Origin: Kiritimatiellia bacterium | GTDB lineage: Bacteria > Verrucomicrobiota > Kiritimatiellia > CAIQIC01 > Lenti-01 | Length of the DNA: 45,734 nt | Direction: 5' to 3' | NCBI GenBank assembly: GCA_028681135.1 | Contig: JAQUJC010000019.1 | Location: 1-45,734 of the forward strand | Shown here: positions 24,801 through 34,000 of the stretch, piece after piece | Layout: every line of letters begins with the position of its first letter | Position numbering within the stretch: the stretch's first letter is position 1 | The notes under the pieces: model-generated | What the model was told of the DNA's origin: nothing | Databases searched by the model: none | What the model saw: only the letters and a program-made list of their open reading frames with translations | Made by a program: the position numbers and the translations under genes

Positions 24801-27800
24801 CCGGGCGACACGCGTGTGGACTTTGTTTTCCACAGCGGGAACGAGGTCTGGGATGTCACCGGCGCTTCGGGCTGGGGCTTTGCATTGCGTCCGGGTGCCA
24901 ATAATGTGGTTCGTCCGGATCCCGGAACGCTGACCCGGTATCGCGACTATGTGGGGCAGGACTACCTCTTCAGCGTGACGGGATCGGTCCCCGGCACGAT
25001 CTGGGGAACGGGCATCTACAAAGATGATTCGACACTGGCCGTGGCGGCCGTCCATGCCGGGGCATTGACGAATGGCGAACGGGGCACCGTGGTGGTGACG
25101 ATGGAGGGCCCGCAAGAGGCATTTACCGGATCGGAAGCCAATGGGGTGGTTTCGCGGGATTACGGGGCATGGACAGGCAGCTACTCGGTGGCGCGCTTCA
25201 TGGAGCCGGAATTGGCTCTGCTGGGCACTAACGACGCCGTGATTGCCGAAGGTGCGGCGGCTAGTCTGGCAACGGGTACGGACTTTGGCCGCGTTGCGGC
25301 TGGAACCACGCCGACCCAGACGCTGCGTGTGGTAAACACGGGGCTGTCGGATATGGACGTGACCGGAGCCGAGATTACCGGCGCCAACAGCAATGCCTTC
25401 CAGATTCTGGGGCTGCCGCTGACGATGTCCGCCGGACAAACCTCGGCAGTCTATCTGGTGTATGCCGCGCAGGCCACGGCCGGGGAAGAAGCTGAGGTGA
25501 CGTTGCTGAACAACACCGTTCGGAGCAACTTCACCTTTGGCGTGCGGGGAACCGTGCCGCGGGAGCTTTCGATGGCGGGGCTTCAGGTGAACGACAAGAC
25601 CTATGACGGCTATATCTCGGGAACAGTGGCCAGCTATGGCACTCCACAGGAGGTCGTGCCGGGCGACGAGGTGACAGTGGACACGTCCCGGGTCGAGGCG
25701 CTGTTCGAGGATGCCGGAGCCGGCGAAGACAAGCCGGTGACGGTATCCGGTTGGTCGTTGATCGGAGCCGATGCCTACAAGTACGACTTGGGCGATCAGA
25801 TGGCCACAGCGACCATCCACCGGGCCGTGCAGACGCTCTCGTTCCCGGCGATTCCGGATCAGGATTGGGCTGATAGCACCCTAACGTTGCAGGCCACGGC
25901 ATCGTCGGGTCTTCCGGTGACGTTTACGGTCAGTGGACCCGCCACGTCAGTTGGGAATATCCTGACCTTTACCTCAACGGGTGTGGTGTCAGTGACGGCG
26001 TCGCAGTCGGATTCCAATTGGACACTGGTGTCGGAAACGCGGACCTTCGAGGTGTACAGTATCGGCCGCCTGACGTGGGAGCCACTCAGCCCGTTAGCGG
26101 GCCAGGCCGTGGTGTTCACCTACCAGCCGGAACTGGGTCCGCTGGCGGATGCCCGGACGGCCTATCTGGAGATAGATTGGCAACCCGACGGCGCGTTGGA
26201 AAATCCGACCCCTGCCATGAAGGGAGACGCCTCGAATGGGTGGACGGCAGTATATCTGGTGCCGGAGACGGCCACTAACCTGACCGTTGCGCTGGTGGAT
26301 GAAAACGGGGTCCGGGACGATGGCCGCAGCACCCCCTGGCAGGTGCCGGTCAGCGCGGATTCATCGGCTGATCCAGCTCCCAGCAACATGACAGCCTATC
26401 GGGATCGGGTTGGAGAGTCCTTTGTGTTTCTCGCCACGGGTAATGATCAAGGCTCTTTATGGGGAACCGGCATTTACACAGATGACTCCGGATTGTCGGC
26501 CGCATGTGTGCATGCGGGGGTGTTGGCTCATGGGGAAACCGGGGTGGTGACGGTTACGGTTTTAGGTCCGCAAACTTCATTCACTGGAAGTGTACAAAAT
26601 GGAATGACCTCGTCGAGTTACGGAACCTTTCCTGGCAGTTATTCCGTCTCAAAAGCTGCGAATGGCGCTCTACACCTCTCTGCAACCCGGCTGAATTGGA
26701 CGGTGGACGAGACCGACTGGACTCCCGAGAGCCAAATGTTTGTTCTGGAAAACACAGGGAGCGAATCCCTGGAATTCGACGTGCAGGGCACTGCGGCGTG
26801 GCTGACCGTTGAGCCCTCTGCAGGGGCGCTGGTCGGCGGCGGCAGCCTCACGGTAGCAGTGAACTGGGTGGAGCAAACCCTGCCCATTGGGGACTACCTG
26901 TGCACGTTGGAGATCGACTCAACGAATGCGATCAATCCTCCACAGTATTTGAATGTGCTGCTGGACGTGGCGATATCCAACGGGCTGGCGTCGGTCAGTC
27001 TGGGGGATTTGGAACAGGTGTATGACGGCACCCTGCGGGTGGCAACGGCAACGACAGAGCCACAGGGGCGGACGGTATCCTTCACCTACGACGGCAATCC
27101 CTCTGCGCCGACGGATGCGGGGTCCTATGCCGTGGTGGCGACAGTTACAGATCCGGGCTGGCTGGGTTCAGCCACCGGGACACTGGTCGTGGCCCAGGCC
27201 CCGCAAACAATCACTTTCCCAGCCCTGGCCGATCAGGTGGTGACGGGACAAGTGGCGCTTGCGGCAACGGCTTCCAGCGGATTGGACGTGGCATTTGAGG
27301 TGGTGGACGGCCCAGCGGAGCTGTCTGCTGGCGTGCTGTCGTTCTCTGGAACGGGAACGGTGACCGTTGTGGCGCGTCAGTCCGGCAATGCCAACTGGGA
27401 AGCGGCATTGGATGTGACCAACGCCTTTGCCGTGACAAAGGTTCTCGCGATGGTTCAATTGCAGGCGCTGGAACAGGTCTATGATGGAACGGCCCGAACG
27501 GTGACCGCAACGAGCGATCCCGCAGGATTGCCGGTCCAGATTACCTATGACGGGCAGGCAACGGCGCCGGTCGCAGCCGGGACCTATGCCGTAACCGCCA
27601 CGATCAACCATGAAGCGTATTCAGGCATGGCCACGGGATTGTTGGTTGTGGCCCGGGCCATCCCAACGGTGAGCGTGTGGCCGGTGGCTGCAAACGACAT
27701 CACCTACGGCCAGACGTTGGCGGATGCCGGGTTGGATGTGTCGGGCGCGCAAAGCTCGGTGCCGGGAACGTATTCTTATGACAATTCCGACGTTGAGCCG

Positions 27801-30800
27801 GAGGTCGGCAGCTATTCAGCGGCCGTGACATTCACGCCAACTGATGCTGAGAATTACGAACCCGCCGCCGGTATGGTGACGGTGACAGTCGAAAGTGCCG
27901 TAAATTATTTTACTACGGAGTATCATTCACTGAGCAACAACCAGGTACCTGCAAATTGGGAACTGGTCGTCAATGAAAGTTCTGTCCAGCTGGAAAATGG
28001 ACGACTGGTTGCTAAGCCAACCAATGCCAATGGGTACTTGCTGAGAGAAGGCGTCATGCCTGACGACACAACCACACTGACCTGCTCGTGGAAGGGGAAC
28101 CTGGAATATTCCGAGTGGGGGATGTGCAGTGGACTCCGTTTAACTCATGGCGAAACTGTTGTTATAATTCGGGCGATGACGGCCGATTATAATTTTGGAG
28201 ATCAAACCCACATATCTATGACACTCACCGGCACGAATGGGGCGGCCACCTTCTTTGAAGAGCTGATTCCACTGCAATTTGGCGAGTATGATTTCCAAGT
28301 GACCATTGAAAATGGCATTATCCTATTCGAGAGCCATCTGATCGATGGAGACCCCTATTTCAGCGTGATCAGTCCAATTCCGTCGGAAGCGGAGTTCTCA
28401 CTTCAAAATGTGAACAAAATTGATTTTGGGGTTCATACCACAACCGATAATGACAATTGGCTCAACGATATATCCATATTGCTGGAGGACGGGGAAATCG
28501 GGTCCAAGGTCTGGAGATGGCCGGTGGCAACAACTGCCATCACCTATGGGCAGACGCTGGTGGAGGCGGGGCTGGACGACTCGGAAGCACTCAGCTCCGT
28601 GCCGGGGACATACGCTTACGACAATCCGGGTTTTGTCCCGAATGCGGGCAGCATTGCGGCCCCTGTGACGTTTACGCCCATGGATACGTTGTATGAGTCC
28701 GTTTCTGGCACGGTGATGGTGACAGTAAATCTGGCCACTCCGACGGTGAGCGTGTGGCCGGTGGCAGCAAACGCCATTACCTACGGCCAGACGCTGGCGG
28801 ATGCCGGTTTGGATGTTGCGGATGCGCAAAGCTCGGTGCCGGGCACGTACGCCTATGACGCGCCGGACGTTGTGCCGGAGATTGGCAGCTATTCAGCGGC
28901 CGTGACCTTTAGGCCGACGGATAACGCCAATTATACGATGGCGGCCGGGACCGTTGCCGTCACGGTGAACCCGGATGTCCCCGATACGGTCTGGTTCGAT
29001 GTCTTCTCGGCGCATGGCGTTTCTCATCCGACAACGGGTCGCCATGAAATAGCGTACGGGACCCTGATCACAAATGTGCTGGAGGCTGGGATCGCAGATG
29101 AAGGGCTGACCCGTTATGTGGCGAATGGTTTTGATCTGCAGAACGGCGAGGTGTTGGCCAGCAGCGCAACCAGCGCAGTGGTGCGCTTGACCAACAACAC
29201 CAGTTTGACCTGGCAATGGCTCACAGAGCATTGGCTGGCCGTTGGTGCGAGCTTCCACGGCACGGTGGATACGGGCTCCGGCTGGCAAGCGGAGGGTTCC
29301 ATAATCACCCTGACCGCTCAGCCGTCTGCCTATTATGACTTTGACCGCTGGCTGGGGGTGGCGGCGGCTCAACGCATGGACAATCCCCTTCAATTGGAGA
29401 TGGATGCCCCACATTCCATTCAGGCAATATTCAAGGAACGGCTGACATCGAACGGCACCCCGGAATGGTGGCTGGCACAACAGGGCTGGACCAACGACTT
29501 CGAGGCGGCCGCGGCCGACGATCCAGACGGGGACGGATCCCCGACCTGGGAAGAACAGTTGGCCGGGACGGATCCAAATGATCCGGCATCCTTCTTCCGC
29601 TTCGAGGGGCTCGCGTTTTCTGCGACCCATATCGGGTTATATTGGCCGAGCATTGCCGGGAGAGAGTACCAGATTGAATATTCAACGAATCTGACCCAGG
29701 CAGCCTGGAACTTGTTCCCCAACGGGGAGCAGATTGCGGCTGACCCGCCGGAAAACCAGCGGGACATTGTTGTGACCAATCTGCCGGAACGGCATCGGAT
29801 GTTCCGGGTGAGCGTACGGTTGGCCACCAACGAGGTAAGTCATGAAGTCGCCTATGTAGCCGGACCAAACGGGGCCGTCAGCGGTGCCACCTTCCAAGAA
29901 CTGGGTTCCGGTGAAATCGGACAGATGGTATGGGCCGTTCCCGACGACGGCTATGAATTTGTCCAGTGGAGCGATGGCTCTACGGATAATCCCCGCACGG
30001 ACATGGATGTCGATGCAGCCCAGGTGCTGACCGCGGAATTTGCGCCGACCGGAGCATCTCCCCCTGAAGGCCAGGCGATCGAGGCTGTAAGTGTGGAAGC
30101 ACCGGTTGTCCGAACGTATGCCGACACAACCACCATTGCCGTAGAGGCCAGTCGAAACTGTTATGGCACTGTGGAAATCCTGCGAACCGCAGTATCGGTG
30201 ACGCCGATCGGTGTCATCCAATATGTGCCAGGAGAGGTGGTTCGGCGTCTGGAAACCCCTTTGATGGCAGGACGGAACCAGGTGCATTGGGATGGATTGA
30301 ATGACAGTGGACGAGGATGCAGCAATGGTTTGTACCAATTCCGAATTCTCGCGACCAATGCCGTGGGAGAGGCGTATCAATCCTATAGTCCAGCTTCGAC
30401 GACGAACACGGTTTCTGTCGAAGCGTCTGGCCTCAGTCCGACAACCCCGCGTTTTCGTGCGAACGAACCTTGCCGGATGAGCTATACACTGGGGTCCCCC
30501 GCTGCGATGGCGGTGTTTGTGGAGCAGGGCGATACAACGTGGGATTCCTGGGTGCAGTTCCGCGAGGCGGGCAGCCATATCGATGATTGGTCGGGACGGC
30601 ATTCCACGGATGGCCAGTTGCTGGATGGGGGCTTTGCTCTGACCGCTCTGGCCCGGGAACTGCCGGAAAATGCTTTGGTTTTGGACCGCCAGTTGCTGAC
30701 GGATGTTGAGGCCGAAATTTATGCGATTCGCCCGGTCTATGACCAGGTGACCACAATTCACTATACACTGGCTGCAGAAGCGGATGTCTGGGTCGAATTG

Positions 30801-30998
30801 GAGAACCCTTCAGGCACAACCGCCTTGCTGGGGGTGGCGGACGGATTAGAGGCGGGGCCTCACTCGTTTGTATGGGACGGCAAAGTGTCAAATACCGCAA
30901 TTTTCAGCGAGGCAGGCGATTACACCTTGAGGATCGCGGCGGCGAGCGAAGAACTCGACGTTGAGCAAAACGTATTTCTGAACGTGATGGGATTCTGA
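21861..30998 (+). CDS. Giant multi-module secreted/surface protein
   Basis: 3045 aa with a signal peptide (cleavage likely after AGA, residue 28). Modules in rough order: three repeats of about 151 residues (30-476), each an InlB-like GY..A.W.VNGER part, a Ca-binding DSDADEDGI part and GGGVSLRVG; PEGA-like units (527-767); a discoidin (F5/8 type C) domain (772-908); a CBM25/26-like and an LCCL-like domain (912-1113); an ASH-like Ig domain and a YDG domain (1117-1323); a second CBM/LCCL-like pair (1405-1600); a BACON-like domain (1604-1706); MBG domains and an inserted lectin-like domain (1707-2370); InlB-like repeats, a thrombospondin-3-like segment, and two FlgD-like Ig domains at the end. 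Several modules bind glycans, so adhesion to polysaccharide or to other cells is likely. No catalytic domain or sorting signal is recognised. CGGAG at 21851-21855 supports the start. Confidence 0.85.
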   Translation: MKNNRQRAGRVKGIIWGVLWACASVAGAQDVWVEVVERSTPGGIFAQTSTTRLTSETHTTRTASTESTGYALAHWTVNGERAGTDYGRALNPVTFVVTQAMDAVAVYFPINQDSSGLGVPDWWHYRYYGTLTNAVDSDTDADGIELAREYILDLNPQVPNTLEGGGVSLRVGELQLAVVNSNLLVYREQSAPGGLIASRELMLSNGTVQATATAPETGSGYSFAYWQVNGERQANAAGTSPFAITVTATQNMDVVAVYLLTAQDTNGEGLPDWWQFRHTGALTNAVDSDADEDGIPLAREYALGLNPNIPNRLEGGGVSLRVGELQLAVVNSNLLVYREQSAPGGFVASRELMLSNGTVQTTATALESGSGYAFTYWTVNGERQSNAAGAGFNPLTLTMTQNVDAVAHYTATTLYSTETGIPDWWLEHHTGSLTNTVDSDADEDGIILSREWELQTGPGVANTLDGGGVSLRVGSLSSTLQVDPLSDDDADGLTWEREQELGLNPYIANTLDGGGVSLRVGDIGLVDVQVLLGVFLEPTNAIMAGALWRVDGGDWYPSGEYHLMAAGPRWVEFRDADGWEAPIPQSIPIYDHILAITSTYVQVGMGELTVVIEPEEAQTAGAQWRLDGPTWETTNNAGLEWRTNGAVVSLTARQQRPYGVIGKDVPGWHTPLSQEAWVTNGQRTDVTLTYSAAGTLAVTATPPAAAVLGGWRVDEGDWQLFGESATLLIGDYELEFQPVAGWLTPTNQSVTISQGATASISVEYVFDDVAGCEPLPLDWKRTAEASGEEAALYAAGNAVDGDLATRWRSPVANDQWLRIDLGRVSTLMGLTIQWDAAYAQTYTVDLSLDGEIWSEVATQTNGVGGLETLYWPPQTARYARLNLSERFYSQWGFGIWDMDFLSPCGVEEILPSEATWTPISPTDDESIAIRYLPNDGPLAAAHATQVLVRYNVNGGAPTSGMDVAMAVDTNGLWTGQIQAEPGDTRVDFVFHSGNEVWDVTGASGWGFALRPGANNVVRPDPGTLTRYRDYVGQDYLFSVTGSVPGTIWGTGIYKDDSTLAVAAVHAGALTNGERGTVVVTMEGPQEAFTGSEANGVVSRDYGAWTGSYSVARFMEPELALLGTNDAVIAEGAAASLATGTDFGRVAAGTTPTQTLRVVNTGLSDMDVTGAEITGANSNAFQILGLPLTMSAGQTSAVYLVYAAQATAGEEAEVTLLNNTVRSNFTFGVRGTVPRELSMAGLQVNDKTYDGYISGTVASYGTPQEVVPGDEVTVDTSRVEALFEDAGAGEDKPVTVSGWSLIGADAYKYDLGDQMATATIHRAVQTLSFPAIPDQDWADSTLTLQATASSGLPVTFTVSGPATSVGNILTFTSTGVVSVTASQSDSNWTLVSETRTFEVYSIGRLTWEPLSPLAGQAVVFTYQPELGPLADARTAYLEIDWQPDGALENPTPAMKGDASNGWTAVYLVPETATNLTVALVDENGVRDDGRSTPWQVPVSADSSADPAPSNMTAYRDRVGESFVFLATGNDQGSLWGTGIYTDDSGLSAACVHAGVLAHGETGVVTVTVLGPQTSFTGSVQNGMTSSSYGTFPGSYSVSKAANGALHLSATRLNWTVDETDWTPESQMFVLENTGSESLEFDVQGTAAWLTVEPSAGALVGGGSLTVAVNWVEQTLPIGDYLCTLEIDSTNAINPPQYLNVLLDVAISNGLASVSLGDLEQVYDGTLRVATATTEPQGRTVSFTYDGNPSAPTDAGSYAVVATVTDPGWLGSATGTLVVAQAPQTITFPALADQVVTGQVALAATASSGLDVAFEVVDGPAELSAGVLSFSGTGTVTVVARQSGNANWEAALDVTNAFAVTKVLAMVQLQALEQVYDGTARTVTATSDPAGLPVQITYDGQATAPVAAGTYAVTATINHEAYSGMATGLLVVARAIPTVSVWPVAANDITYGQTLADAGLDVSGAQSSVPGTYSYDNSDVEPEVGSYSAAVTFTPTDAENYEPAAGMVTVTVESAVNYFTTEYHSLSNNQVPANWELVVNESSVQLENGRLVAKPTNANGYLLREGVMPDDTTTLTCSWKGNLEYSEWGMCSGLRLTHGETVVIIRAMTADYNFGDQTHISMTLTGTNGAATFFEELIPLQFGEYDFQVTIENGIILFESHLIDGDPYFSVISPIPSEAEFSLQNVNKIDFGVHTTTDNDNWLNDISILLEDGEIGSKVWRWPVATTAITYGQTLVEAGLDDSEALSSVPGTYAYDNPGFVPNAGSIAAPVTFTPMDTLYESVSGTVMVTVNLATPTVSVWPVAANAITYGQTLADAGLDVADAQSSVPGTYAYDAPDVVPEIGSYSAAVTFRPTDNANYTMAAGTVAVTVNPDVPDTVWFDVFSAHGVSHPTTGRHEIAYGTLITNVLEAGIADEGLTRYVANGFDLQNGEVLASSATSAVVRLTNNTSLTWQWLTEHWLAVGASFHGTVDTGSGWQAEGSIITLTAQPSAYYDFDRWLGVAAAQRMDNPLQLEMDAPHSIQAIFKERLTSNGTPEWWLAQQGWTNDFEAAAADDPDGDGSPTWEEQLAGTDPNDPASFFRFEGLAFSATHIGLYWPSIAGREYQIEYSTNLTQAAWNLFPNGEQIAADPPENQRDIVVTNLPERHRMFRVSVRLATNEVSHEVAYVAGPNGAVSGATFQELGSGEIGQMVWAVPDDGYEFVQWSDGSTDNPRTDMDVDAAQVLTAEFAPTGASPPEGQAIEAVSVEAPVVRTYADTTTIAVEASRNCYGTVEILRTAVSVTPIGVIQYVPGEVVRRLETPLMAGRNQVHWDGLNDSGRGCSNGLYQFRILATNAVGEAYQSYSPASTTNTVSVEASGLSPTTPRFRANEPCRMSYTLGSPAAMAVFVEQGDTTWDSWVQFREAGSHIDDWSGRHSTDGQLLDGGFALTALARELPENALVLDRQLLTDVEAEIYAIRPVYDQVTTIHYTLAAEADVWVELENPSGTTALLGVADGLEAGPHSFVWDGKVSNTAIFSEAGDYTLRIAAASEELDVEQNVFLNVMGF
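22378..22943 (+). repeat. Near-identical 453-bp DNA repeat inside the giant gene
   Basis: The segments beginning near 22378 and 22831 match almost base for base over their first 120 bases or so, with an offset of 453 bp (151 codons). They encode GELQLAVVNSNLLVYREQSAPGG and the start of the next module. Synonymous positions are nearly all unchanged, which points to recent duplication or gene conversion; a third, more diverged unit follows. Confidence 0.85.
27663..28968 (+). repeat. Duplicated MBG-domain DNA interrupted by an unrelated domain
   Basis: About 230 bp starting near 27663 recurs near 28740 (offset 1077 bp, 359 codons). Both encode TVSVWPVAAN.ITYGQTLADAGLDV and the rest of an MBG domain with few changes. 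A third, more diverged copy starts near 28520. Between copies 1 and 3 lies a segment (about 27900-28500) that encodes a lectin-like domain of different, AT-richer composition. Confidence 0.75.
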
Positions 30999-31000
30999 TT

Positions 31001-31010
31001 GGGGGGGGGG
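31001..31010 (+). repeat. Run of ten G between giant genes
   Basis: A G10 tract lies 2 bases after the stop of the 3045-aa gene and 67 bases before the start of the first Rhs gene. Long mononucleotide runs slip during replication and can change expression when they lie near a promoter or leader; here the effect is unknown. Confidence 0.9.
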
Positions 31011-31077
31011 CGTGAATGCAGTCCGAAATTCCAGATGCAGCATTGCGGGGCTTGAATTTTGAAAACGGAGAACTGAA

Positions 31078-34000
31078 ATGATCAAATCAAGTATCCCTCT
31101 TTCGCTGGCAGTGGCATGGGCCATGATGCTGGGTCCCCTCACTCATGCAGGAACCGTTGCCGGGCGTGTGATACGAAGTGATACCGGAGAAGGAGTGCCA
31201 GACCTTGAGATTAAATTGGACTCTTTGGTTTCTTTTGAGCTAGGCCTTTCCACGCAAACAGACACTGGTGGGTATTATAGCGCGGAGGAGTCTTTCAATC
31301 CATACGGTGGGGTTAATACCTTTTCGATTATCCCTGTCAAGGAAGGGGCTGTGTTCCAGCCTGATCGCATCTCCGGTCTGGCTCCCGGGCAGAATTATCT
31401 GAATCAGGATTTTGTGGAATTATGCCCGCTCGCATTGTCTGGACGGATTACCCGCGCCGATTCCGGGGAAGGCATGGATTTGATCCCCGTCCAAGCGGGA
31501 AGCAATGTCGTGGTGACCACCAATGGAGGATATTTCAGTCTGGAAGTTCCTTACGACTGGTCAGGAGATGTCCACCTATCAGAAGACAGCCCCATTTATC
31601 CAGGTGATTTTCAGCCTTTGAACTATTCCTTTGAGGCGCTCACACAGAATCAGGATGGGCTGAATTTTGAATACGACCGATCCGTAGAGTGGTCGACCTA
31701 TATCGGAGGTGCGGGAACGAACGATGTTGCAGGGGCGGCGGCAGATGCATGGGGGAATATCTATGTGGTTGGCACCACGGATGCTGACGGATGGATCAGT
31801 GGAGGGTACCAAACGGAGCGGGCGGGAGGACGGGACGCGTTTGTGGCTAAATTGGATCCGCAGGGGTTGCCGGTCTGGTCCACTTATCTTGGGGGGACCA
31901 ATCATGAGGTGGGTGTGGCCTTTGCGGTGGCACCAGATGGTTGTGTGGTGGTGGCTGGAAACACCTATTCCAGCAACTGGGTATCCGGCGGAGTGATTGA
32001 AGAAAAAACCGGCTCGGGCTCGACGGATAATGGATTCATCGTGAAGCTGAGTGCATCCGGTGAACATGAATGGTCAACCTATCTGGGCACAACCGAGGTG
32101 AACGGACTCGCGGTCTCGGAAGCTGGAACTATTTGGGCGACCGGGTGGGCGGGGACCTCTCCAACAAATGAAGGAACCTTTACCGGATGGTGGAAGGGGC
32201 GAGTCGCCGGCGGACATCCCAATACATCGGGAAGCCGGCCCGGCAATACGTTGTGGATGGAATTGTCCGGGGATGGCCAGCACATGTTTTTCAGTACAGA
32301 CTTGGGCTATCAGGGGATTGACATGGCTTCAGGGGGAGGGGGGCAGTATGTGGTCTCGGACTCCTCTGCGGGGCCCGTTGTCCGAAAATGTCAGAATGGG
32401 TTGGGCTATCTGCAGTTGGATTGGCCGACGAACGGGCTGAACCGCTACTGGTGGCAGGGGGGCGGGGGCTGGCGCGTGGCTGGGGGAACCAACTGGCTCA
32501 GTACGGGAGAGGGGTTGGTCATGCCCGCGGGCTCCTATACGATCGAATTCAAGGAAAGCACCCGGATGCGTCCGGCACCGATGGACGTCACCGTGGCACG
32601 GGGGCAACTCCACCAGATGGAGGTAGCGTACGGTGACAAGCCTTTTGCTAATTTCCAGTCAGGATGGAACGAGGGGTTAGTACTCGCCACGGGCAGTACC
32701 GGCGGAGAAGCCCATCATAACACAGGCTACGATGCCTATGGGGGTGATCTGGGGCCGGTGCTGACATATTTGAGTATCCTGGGGGACGGCGAGCGTGGCA
32801 TTGTAAACCTTCATCTTGTCGGCGATAATTTCCTTAAATTTGATGGCACTGGCACTCAAAATGGTGTGTCGCTGAGTCCGATGATTGCGTGCATTGACAA
32901 CCCCTTCTTTCCTTCCAATGAAGTGCCGGATCGCTATGTGTCCTCTTGGTATACCAATCAAAACTACTGGAAGCCTTGTTCATTGCAGGACGGCTGGCAG
33001 ATCGAGGGCGGGGAAGCAGTGATCGGAAATCTGGAGCCGGAGGAAGTGGATTCTGTCGCGCAGTGGCGGGTTGTGGCAGATAATTCCACCAATCTGCTGA
33101 TCACGGGCTGGGTTACGAATCATCACGAACTGGCCTCTTGCGTCGGGGATGTGCAAATCGAGTGCAAAACCGTGGGGGGAACGACAAATGTGGGCTGGTT
33201 GGCCCCCATGGACGGCTTGACCTATACAAAGATCACGAATTTTCCCGTGAACTACGAGTGGGAGACGATATTTGAGGACATCGATGGGGATGCGAAGAAG
33301 GTGGACACATGGACGAATGGGCACGTGGTTGTGATGCTGGATCGCGATACGGGTGCTTCGTTTGCGGTCATGGACGGCGAAACCGGCCATGTTCTTTTTC
33401 TCTGGCAAAACGGGATGATTGACCAACCCACGGCCACCATGCACGACATGGCGACCTCTTTGCAGGCCGGAACCAACACGTTGCTTCTGAGCGGGACCAC
33501 AGTGGATACGGGCTGGTTGGGTGGCCCCACCAATTGGGGAGGAGCCTTTCTGGGCCGGGTGGACGAAGAAGGCAACTGGGTGAGTGGAAGCGTGGTGCAT
33601 CCCCAAGCCAATGGGCAGCACGTCGTGGAAGCGACCCCGGGCCATTTTGTCGTGGTGGGCAGCACGGCCTACAGCAATGGCGCCTGGAACGTTTCAGGCG
33701 CGGCATATCCCGGCGGAAGCAGCGCCATTTTCGTGACGCAGGTAGAATTGTGGACACCCCCGCCACCCGAGCGGCCATTGCTGGGCGAAGGGGAGGCCGG
33801 GAATGCGGAAGTCGTACAGGATGATCCACGGGATCCTTGCGATAAATGCACTCCCGGAGAGGCCGGAGATCCGGTAATCACCGCCACAGGAAAATTCTAT
33901 CTGCGGGAGACGGATTTGCGGTCCATGAATACGGATGGAATTGAATACCGTCGGGTTTATTCAACCACCTTTCCTTACAATGGGCCCTATGGATACGGGT

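Noticed and set aside
29682-30761. 359-codon minus-strand open frame inside the giant gene
   Set aside because: Antisense shadow with no start signal or domain.
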